NCBI GenBank assembly: GCA_949825065.1
Contig: OX463845.1
Span: 20,691,942-20,755,941, forward strand
DNA length: 64,000 nt
Source of the DNA: Odontocerum albicorne
Taxonomy: Eukaryota > Arthropoda > Insecta > Trichoptera > Odontoceridae
Reading direction: 5' to 3'
Within the stretch, counting starts at the first letter, position 1. Each line of letters starts with the position of its first letter. The translations under genes were made by a program, and so were the position numbers. Of the stretch, positions 57,264 to 64,000 are shown piece after piece. The notes under the pieces were generated by a model, which had not been told where the DNA came from, ran no database searches, and saw nothing but the letters and a program-made list of their open reading frames with translations.

Positions 57264-57441
57264 TTTAAAGATTTGTAATCAAATAAAATAATATATGTAA
57301 CGTAAAAACAAACACAACATCTTGTAGAGCAGAAAATTTTCTTTCGAATGACGTATAACCTTTACCATTTTGTTTTACTTTTGGTGCTAATTTTTAAATT
57401 TGAAAAAAAAAACATTAACACCTAATACAATACCCAGCGGG

Positions 57442-57645
57442 AAGTAATACACATCGGGCTACAGAAAGAGACTGTCGGCCAAAATCGGCTAACTTCGGCT
57501 TTGTAGAGCGCCGTCTCTGTCATTCATACACTTGTTCCCTCGCGAGACTGTAATCGCATCCTGAGACAGAGACGACACTCTACAAAGCCGAAGTTAGCCG
57601 ATTATGCGCGAAAGTCTCTTTCTTAAGCCCGATTCGTATTACTTA
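57442..57645. mobile_element. Fold-back MITE with about 80-bp arms
   Basis: The left arm (57442-57522) contains AAGTAATAC, ATCGGGCT, AGAAAGAGACT, AATCGGCTAACTTCGGCTTT GTAGAG and GTCTCTGTC. The right arm (57563-57645) is its reverse complement with small indels. The loop is about 40 bases. It is markedly richer in GC than the flanks. It lies 15 bases from the mariner end. The superfamily is unclear, and no target duplication was confirmed. Confidence 0.85.
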
Positions 57646-57975
57646 TAGCCGTGTAATGTAAACTTAAGACTTATGTACTAAGTAGGATGAAGAAAAGCAC
57701 TCTGAAATAGTTTGGGAATATGAAACAAATGAAATACTAACAAAACAAATATAAAATGTTAATATGAGTGGGAGATGTGGTAGAGGAAAACAAAAGGACG
57801 ATTGGTCGAATTATACAAATGATAGTTTGAGAAAAGAAAATGTAAAAATCGAAGAAATCGTAGTAGCTGCATGAAAAGTAGATGAGAGGAAAAATGTGCC
57901 ACGTCAGGAAAGTCAACGTTCTGTCATCTTTCTTACACCAGCAAGGAAATGGCGTGATGGTATGTATGTATATAA

Positions 57976-58466
57976 ATGTTAAATAGGAAAAGATCCCTAA
58001 AAGTAAACACCGTATCCCTAATACTCTTAATTCTCAGTCCAAGTAATTTTCCCTTTAGATAACAGATGATCGATTGCCTAACAAAATTGTCCTACCTAAT
58101 TAGACTGAAGTCATTACCAACAAGATGACGAAGGAAAAGACATACTTGATTAAAACGCTTGTTCCTTGACATTAGGTGGGAAGAGGCCGTGATCCTGATA
58201 GAGAATATATGTCACTATAAGTTACTTGTCCCATCACTATGCACCCGACCCAGTGGACAAGAGGAAATAAGAAAAGGTTTTATGTTAATTAGATCAATGC
58301 TGACAAATGTTTTAATGTTTAGGACAAATATATAAAATTGGAGATTAAGGAATAAGACCATTTCATCAGAGGCCTTATGTAGTGAATTGGTTGTATATAT
58401 CCACAAAATGATATTTTTTTGCTTCGTTATGTCCTTGTACTCGACGTGTCACATTTCCATTTAATC
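57976..58466. other. AT-rich DNA, nothing recognised
   Basis: A 63-residue minus frame (58215-58406) has no motif. Confidence 0.5.
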
Positions 58467-58781
58467 TATATGTTACAGATAAAGTGTTAAATTTGGATAA
58501 TGTATACATTAACTGGTCAATGTATGCACTAACAATGAGTTTTAGTCACAGTATAAATTGTTGCATTACGTGTATACTTTCACTAGTTAATGTATGATTT
58601 AACTGGTAAGTGTGTGAACTCGCCAACGCGAACTGGTTACTTCATGAACAAACAAGATCTGTCAGATGAGCGTTTTGACAGCTAACCTAAAAAGAGCGAG
58701 TTTGAAAATGACCACCACACATTAACAATTCTAACGATAGAAGCGAGTGCATTTTATTGTACACTTTGTCTGTAACATATA
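58467..58781. mobile_element. MITE with 21-bp terminal inverted repeats
   Basis: TATATGTTACAGATAAAGTG T (58467-58487) pairs with ACACTTTGTCTGTAACATAT A (58761-58781) with one mismatch. Subterminal words such as ACTAGTTAATGTATG and AACTGGT-AATGTATG recur inside. No frame is present. A related right end occurs at 60741-60761. Confidence 0.75.
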
Positions 58782-59199
58782 CATGCACACTTACGTGTTA
58801 TTTAAAAAATATATTTTATTTTATCTAGGTACTCATTTAATTTCATTGATCATTGAATTTCATTTTATTGTTCAAGGAGGGCTGTGGAGTTTGAGTCGTG
58901 AAGTCACGGTATTTTTTATGGAATCGAAGTTGAAGAAATGGACCAGCCCTGACTTCATTTTATAATTTTCTTAAATAATGTTACATAAGCGGTTTCGTTA
59001 CTATGAATTCAAGGTGATTTTTATAATCGCTGGCATCATACAATTGCTGAAGATATTCTATAGTGATTCAGAGACTGGATCGGAGACATCGATGGTCATT
59101 TTACAGAACAGCCTTTTCAGTTGTTGATTGTATGTATGACTTTGTTAAACTAAAGTTTAAACAATGTTATTTCTTATTGAATGATTTAATGAAATTATT
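58782..59199. other. Unassigned, one GTGGAGT/GAGTCG-type stretch
   Basis: At 58876-58962 the words TGTGGAGTTTGAGTCGTGAA GTCACGG and GGAATCGAAGTTGAAGAAAT resemble the degenerate GGAGTCGGAGTC repeats found in several arthropod genomes. The plus frame at 58747-58965 results from this and from the MITE end. Weak evidence. Confidence 0.3.
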
Positions 59200-59875
59200 A
59201 TAAGGGTCAAGTATCTGATTGTTTTATGGAATATGTAAATGAAATTCACAATTTAACTGGGAAGATGATAAAATAACTAAGATGTGATAATGGTAGAGAA
59301 TATATGAATAACAAGATATATAAATTTGCAAGACTAAAAGGTATAAAGATAAAGTCATGTCCACCACATGTACATGAGTTGAATTGTACTGCGGAGAGGT
59401 ATAATAGAACAATAATGGATATGGCTAGATGTCTTCTAGCAGAAGCAAAAGTTGACAGGCGTTACTGGCCTGAAGTGATTAAAGCAGTTTGGAAATACAA
59501 AAAATAACATTGTGTTACTAAGTCATCTACCTTTGCAGAATATATTGCATTATCTGAAGCTGTAACAGAAATAAATTTCTTAAGAAATGTTGTTAGTGAT
59601 GTTTTGGTTGAAATTGTTCAACCTATTAAAGTTTATGAAGATAATTCTGGAGCTCTCGCTATAGCTAAATATGGAATGATATTGTACTTCTATATGCTTA
59701 GAAAAAAAATTCTAAGCATATAGAAGAACAATATCTTTATGTTCATGAAAATGTTAAAATTGGAATTGTTGAAATTGTTAAGATAGATTCAGATTCAAAC
59801 ATTGCTGATATTTTTACTAAGTCGTTGGGAAGAATTAAATTTGCTAAATTCAGGGAAATGTTGAAATTCATATGA
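59200..59875 (+). pseudogene. Copia-type element: integrase and RNase H remnants fused by deletion
   Basis: The integrase part is readable from about 59215: DCFMEYVNEIHNLTGKMIK, a stop, LRCDNGREYMNNKIYKFARL, then CPPHVHELNCTAERYNRTIM DMARCLLAEA and YWPEVIKAVWKYKK (ends 59507). The DNGREY Asp and the ER of AERYNRT match the integrase catalytic positions. Eight bases later the RNase H end starts: STFAEYIALSEAVTEINFLR, VYEDNSGALAIAKYG, then after a local rearrangement EEQYLYVHENVKIGIVEIVK, ADIFTKSLGRIKFAKFREML KFI and a stop at 59873-59875. The reverse transcriptase between the two is gone. LTRs were not found. It is inactive. Confidence 0.88.
59678..59735. other. 26-bp hairpin inside the copia remnant
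   Basis: GATATTGTACTTCTATATGC TTAGAA (59678-59703), six A, then the reverse complement at 59710-59735 with a single A/A mismatch. The right arm is the genuine RNase H coding DNA (SKHIEEQYLY region). The left arm replaces coding sequence. It looks like a template-switch inversion. Confidence 0.92.
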
Positions 59876-60599
59876 ATGTTGTTTATGTCAGAAAAGTAAG
59901 TAGGCTAAATTGCATTTAAATTTTTGTTTAACATTTGGGTTAGGGGAAGAATTATTTAAGAAAAAATTAAAACATAATCCAAGAACTGTGATTGAAGTTG
60001 AAACTTTGAGGTTATGTCAGATAGTACTCGTAATAACATGTAATGTTGCCAATGTAAAATAATGCTAGGAATTGCAATTTTGTCACTCGAAACAATTACA
60101 CTTGTTGAAAATCCATAACATTAATTTATTCATAGGCATATTTTTATTCAAAATAATATTTTATATGCAATGAAAATAATATTGGTTTCTATGTTAGATT
60201 TTCCCCAAAAACAATGAAACACATAGCGGTCCGCTATTTTCGCACAATTTTAAATATTTAGTTAAAAGGTGACAATGTTTCACGATTTACCTTTTAGAAC
60301 ATCATAATATTATATTAATACGAGTAACGACCGTCATAAGCTTCTTTCGCTGTCATCACGAACAACAACATATCTTTGTGTAGGATTCAAAGTGATAAAA
60401 ATGGTTTTTTTGTTAATTTTTCTGAAATAAAAATAACTTATTTATTTCAATAACTTTTTTACTATTAATCTATGTTCTTTAAAGGATTATTTTGAATACA
60501 TTTTCATATTTTATATCTCCTTTCAGATTGCAATTGTTTATTAAAGTTTTTGTATTTTTTTCATATGGTAACTCCAGTGTACCGTAAGTTGGTGGACAT
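59876..60599. other. Copia 3' flank and AT-rich DNA
   Basis: A purine-rich GGGTTAGGGGAAGAA (near 59937) after the copia stop could be the polypurine tract that precedes a 3' LTR. No matching LTR was found upstream. TACTCGTA and TACGAGTA octamers occur at 60025 and 60320. Confidence 0.4.
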
Positions 60600-60772
60600 T
60601 ATGAATACTTTGACACACACCGAACCGTCAATGCATACAACAACTAGTTAGAGTTTGCATAAATTCATTTGTGTACACTATAACTAGCACTAATGGGCAG
60701 TGCATACATTGACTAGTTAATGTATAAATTATCGAAATGTACACTTTGTCTGTAACATATACATATTGTAAA
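60600..60772. mobile_element. MITE remnant related to 58467-58781
   Basis: It ends TGTACACTTTGTCTGTAACA TATACAT (60738-60764), identical to the right end at 58758-58784. The words GACTAGTTAATGTATAAAT and AACTAGTTAGAG match the subterminal region. The left terminal repeat was not found. Confidence 0.65.
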
Positions 60773-63520
60773 CTGTAAAAAGTAAAAAAAAAAAAAAACC
60801 GCTGTTTCGTATTCTGGCTGCGTTGAGAATTGATAATCTGCGTGTAATACAGTAATTCTAAATAAAAGAACACTTCCCTGACCATTCAATCTATTTCTAG
60901 TAATGCATCAGCATATTTCAATGATTTCTCCAATGATGATATCCAGCACATCATTATGTATGAATCAAATATGATTGGGTCAGCGCAGTCGATGAATACA
61001 TTATTGTAATTTATTTTTATTTTTATGCTCGGCTATAATAGATCACTTTTAAATTCAATTTTGAAGTACGCCCGAAGTGTGTTCCAGGTATTATAAGGAG
61101 TTTACTAGGGTCACCAATCGACTTTGATATTGGTTAAATTTATTCATTTTTACATACCTGCTCAATAATAGAAGATTGGAAGTTTTACAACTAGATCTAG
61201 TTTATCTCCAGAACTTCGGATCCCATTTGTCAAGAGTGTATGCTTGTCGGTGCGCAACAACTTACTTAGTGTAAATAAATACACATACAGAAGTAATCCA
61301 TTCACATGATTGATTGAGGACCTCCACATTAAAGTTAAAATTTAATTCAATTATTATTTCCCTTGATATATTTTTTCTAAAAACTCACTTTTTACTACTT
61401 AACCTATCTTTAACGACGTCTTTGTATAAAATATTTGATATTTTTATTGAAATTGTTAATTTTCTTATGTGAAATAATACATCTTCATTGTTAACAAAAT
61501 TTCTTAATTTTTAAACTACTTTACTAAAAATGTAAGAATTTAACTCAAGTGCTAACTTACACGTATATTTTTATTCAAATTTTTTAAAGTAATGCATGAT
61601 ATAGTTTTTGTATATTAAATATTTAATAAAGACTGGCCTTTAACTTTTTGAAGCTTCGCATAAGGATAGTAGTAAATAAATAATTTTATTAAGCCACTAA
61701 TTACACCTAGTCAAAGCATTTCACTCTTCATTAAAACATTTCGTTCGGATCCATATGACGTATACACTTCCAATGGAACATAACACCTGGCTAGACATTA
61801 ACATTCCACTCGAAAAAAAATCTTCGTCAGAAGAGAGCCTTAGGATAGTAATAAATAGAATCACGTGTTGTAGTGATTACGTTATTTCTTATAAAGTTCT
61901 TAAATACTGAATGTTTAAAATGCTATTTGTTGTCATGATAATTGTTTTTAACACTGATATTTTGCAATGAAAGCTCAACGATAACATTAACGTCACTTCG
62001 TAGCGACAACGCATGCTAATTAAGATCGTAATTTCAACTCTACCATTAAGGTACACCCGGATTATTGCATTGCAATGCACCATTAAGAGAACTACAGTTA
62101 AAACTATGAACCATGACTGGCGTACTATATCGTTACCATATTGTATGGAGTACGTATCCCATAAGTGGTATAGATATGTAAGTGGTTAATTTGTGGTACT
62201 GACGTAACATCATAAATTATTTCGCCCAATCATACTGCAAAGTTCACCATCAAACAAATTTACAATTATGTATACCATAATACAGGTCACGTTTCATGAG
62301 ATTATAATGTTATTTATTATTTCTCTTAAATAAATTCTCAATATCTTAAATTTGAAGAGTAAATTATGCGCATTATTGATAAGAAAGCATGTGAAATTCT
62401 TTCCTCGGTGATCATCTTTAAATATCACAAATTGTTACCCGTTAGAATGTTGCTATAGATTTTTATTAATAATTTAACTTCTTACGTTTTAAACAAAAAC
62501 ATAAAACTAGTTGGAAATCTTTGAAAGAGTTATGAAAAAAACTTGAAGTTATTCATTGATAATTTTCACGATCCTGATGGAAATCGAAGGATTGTTCATA
62601 ATTTGAATATTTATTTTGAATTATGGTTACATTAATAAATACACATCTTAACAAAATAATCATTCAGCTGAATACTTTATTTTTCAATATCGGTCAAACA
62701 ATCTACAACGGGATATAAATCAAGAAATCCTCGCGCTCTCATCTTCTTAAAAGCTTTTAAAAGGAAAGATGCAGTACCTTACCGCAGTCACTACAAATTT
62801 AAACAACCATGAGTTTAAATTAACTTTTGAGTTATGATTAATGTTAACATTATTTCAAGAGCAATTTCAATGCTTATTTTTTCAGCTGTTAGGAAGCAAT
62901 CGTACTAAATGAGATAATCGTATTTAACATTACTTTACAGACGTTTTTTATCTGCTTTAAATTGGATTAACTATCACTTTTAAGATTGTTTGATAAAAAA
63001 AATAATGATCACATATCGGGGTTAATGACAATATTGAGTTCCGGACACGCTTTTAATATGTTCGAATCACCAGTTCGGATATGTTTAAAGGTCCCATACT
63101 TAGGTGAAATATATATTGCTTTCACTACATTATTTTTTTAAATTTTATTTACACATGACAAGAAATATACACAATTTGTGAAAAAACAACAGGTAATTTA
63201 ATTTGGACACACAATTGTAATGGATCTAGGTGTGTTGCCTTTCATTAATTTGTCCTGCCTCCAGTTAACAGGCTTTTGCCTGTATCTTACTGAAGACATA
63301 TAGCATGAAAAAATATATCGATATTTCTTTCCGATTTAGATTACATAAACCCCCGTTGCACATTCCCATCTACCTGACAAACAGTGACACTCAATTGCAT
63401 ATGTATATATCACGCGAATCAAACTTCATCACTCCAGACAGACCAAAACGTTCAACCCAAAATATACTGCACATAATCATAAAAAAAAAACACCACACTC
63501 AAGAGTCCACACAAACCTTT
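60773..63520. other. AT-rich DNA, nothing recognised
   Basis: A pair of similar words about 180 bp apart (AAGGATAGTAGTAAATA near 61663, TAGGATAGTAATAAATA near 61842) is the only repeat noticed. No frame, TIR or SINE head was seen. The plus frame at 63305-63661 overlaps the LINE below in antisense and is not counted. Confidence 0.5.
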
Positions 63521-63528
63521 GCTACAAG

Positions 63529-64000
63529 TCATTCCTCTTGCAAGCACAAGCATTCAAACTCCTGTCGCAACAACAACCACGCTCCGATCGACTGCCATTG
63601 TTTTCCTCCTTTTGCCTTTATTGAATTCGGCACCCCATTGTTTGTCATGGGAGCCAAATAGGCATATTGCCTCTGGGCAAAAGATGTTTTTACTCTAGGG
63701 ATGGTGAACATGTGATCAGTTGCCATGTGTGTCATGTGTCTCTGTTGAGTCTGCATCTTCCCCTCCTCTCGATGATAGTGCCAGAGAATGGACTTGAAAT
63801 GTAAGTTGGCTATGTTCAGGACCCGATACTCCCTGAAAAGCTCCGCTGTAGAATACCGGGCAGGATGTTTATTAATTATTTGTATAATGAATTTTGGGGA
63901 AACCTGCAGTATGTGTTTTTGTATTAAGGTGTATCCCCCTAACTGATATATCGTAAAAAAGTGCCGACTGACATTAAGTGAAGTATATATATTGAATTTA
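63529..64000 (-). pseudogene. LINE C-terminus, family D, cut by the window end
   Basis: The minus frame at 63756-63529 (75 residues) reads HMFTIPRVKTSFAQRQYAYL APMTNNGVPNSIKAKGG and ends AWLLLRQEFECL. This follows the C-terminal block of LINE proteins with H-L-VPRVRT-FGQR-F-Y-AP-L-N-LP-I, seen in CR1/L2-like and Jockey-like elements. Upstream, broken pieces such as GPEHSQLTFQVHS (about 63790) continue it. A stop separates them, so the copy is likely dead. The rest may lie beyond 64000. Confidence 0.55.

Larger units (their letters stand above)
56305..57425. mobile_element. Fold-back element made of two inverted mariner 5' halves
   Basis: The left arm (56305-about 56791) and right arm (57425-about 56939) are inverted copies of the same mariner 5' end. 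Each has the terminal TTGGGTATTAAC or TTAGGTGTTAATG, a T10 run, CAAATTT-AAAAT-AGCACC, a leader with TCTGCTCTACAAGAT, and the start of the transposase. TA flanks both ends (56303-56304 and 57426-57427). The centre (about 56795-56938) is present only in the right arm and acts as a loop. Both outer ends are 5' ends. RNA from here would form a long hairpin. Confidence 0.88.
56000..57975 (+). mobile_element. LINE 3' part on the plus strand, interrupted by two later insertions
   Basis: The left part (56056-56289) reads GNQVNGMLKHIYSNRKVSKS AKVIVYNSIFIPTLIYGCKT WTWN and ends MRALRKIYGTTIFKTKYGIT. This is the thumb and connection part of a LINE protein. After the mariner (56305-57425) and the MITE (57442-57645), the text resumes near 57690. 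There MKKSTLK-FGNMKQM, VGDVVEENKRTIGRIIQMI and a GGCGTGATGGTATGTATGTA tail correspond to the downstream blocks of the same kind of element. The order and strand agree, so one LINE copy was split by the insertions. Confidence 0.65.

Noticed and set aside
57442..57645. Transcription terminator or microRNA precursor
   Set aside because: Arms of 80 bp with terminal repeat-like ends, sitting next to another transposon, fit a fold-back MITE better.
58747..58965. 72-residue plus frame with GLWSLSREVTVFF
   Set aside because: The first part is the MITE end and the second a GGAGTCG-type degenerate repeat. No protein similarity.
63305..63661. 118-residue plus-strand frame rich in His, Thr and Asn
   Set aside because: It overlaps, in antisense, the LINE C-terminal text at 63529-63756, which has recognisable motifs. 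The plus frame has none.

Overview
The window is AT-rich animal DNA (roughly 30% G+C by eye) with no bacterial gene organisation. No operons, no rRNA or tRNA genes and no intact host gene can be defended. It reads as intergenic or intronic DNA of an invertebrate. The mix of Penelope-like elements, mariner, hAT, pogo and Helitron DNA transposons, copia, several non-LTR retrotransposon (LINE) families and a tRNA-derived SINE fits an arthropod best (insect or crustacean). I cannot name the species.

Layout. 1-10 kb: a (TA)n tract, a 0.54-kb hAT-type MITE with 13-bp terminal inverted repeats, two SINE pieces, a 13-bp perfect hairpin and a 32-bp tandem array. 10.26-14.86 kb: the main feature, two Penelope-like element (PLE) copies in opposite orientation. 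The left, 5'-truncated copy lies on the minus strand and keeps an open frame with reverse transcriptase (YADD) and a GIY-YIG-type endonuclease. The right copy is nearly full length, is flanked by 176/177-bp direct repeats and is broken by an A20 frameshift and one nonsense codon. Each repeat contains a hammerhead-ribozyme-like fold. 15-24 kb: LINE tails, minus-strand SINEs and a degraded mariner with a hAT inserted in it. 24-31 kb: a LINE reverse transcriptase relic, a mariner with exact TIRs and an internal deletion, a PLE repeat fragment and two LINE 3' halves. 31-36 kb: a SINE and a 1.8-kb Helitron on the minus strand, with an internal duplication and repeated 5' ends. 36-52 kb: SINEs, LINE tails, 72-bp and 53-bp tandem repeats and unexplained small open frames. 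52-61 kb: a pogo/Tigger-like element, a 73-bp four-copy array, a LINE interrupted by a fold-back mariner and a GC-richer inverted-repeat MITE, another MITE and a collapsed copia element. 63-64 kb: the C-terminal end of another LINE.

How the parts relate. Transposition chemistry is represented by domains rather than working genes: DDE/D transposase fragments, PLE and LINE reverse transcriptases, a copia integrase/RNase H fragment and a Helitron helicase fragment. The least damaged frame is the 505-residue PLE frame at 10404-11921. The best candidates for a second look are the hammerhead-like fold upstream of the PLE start codon, the fold-back mariner, the repeated Helitron ends, the SINE family with one head and two tails, and a strong excess of the octamer TACGAGTA/TACTCGTA.
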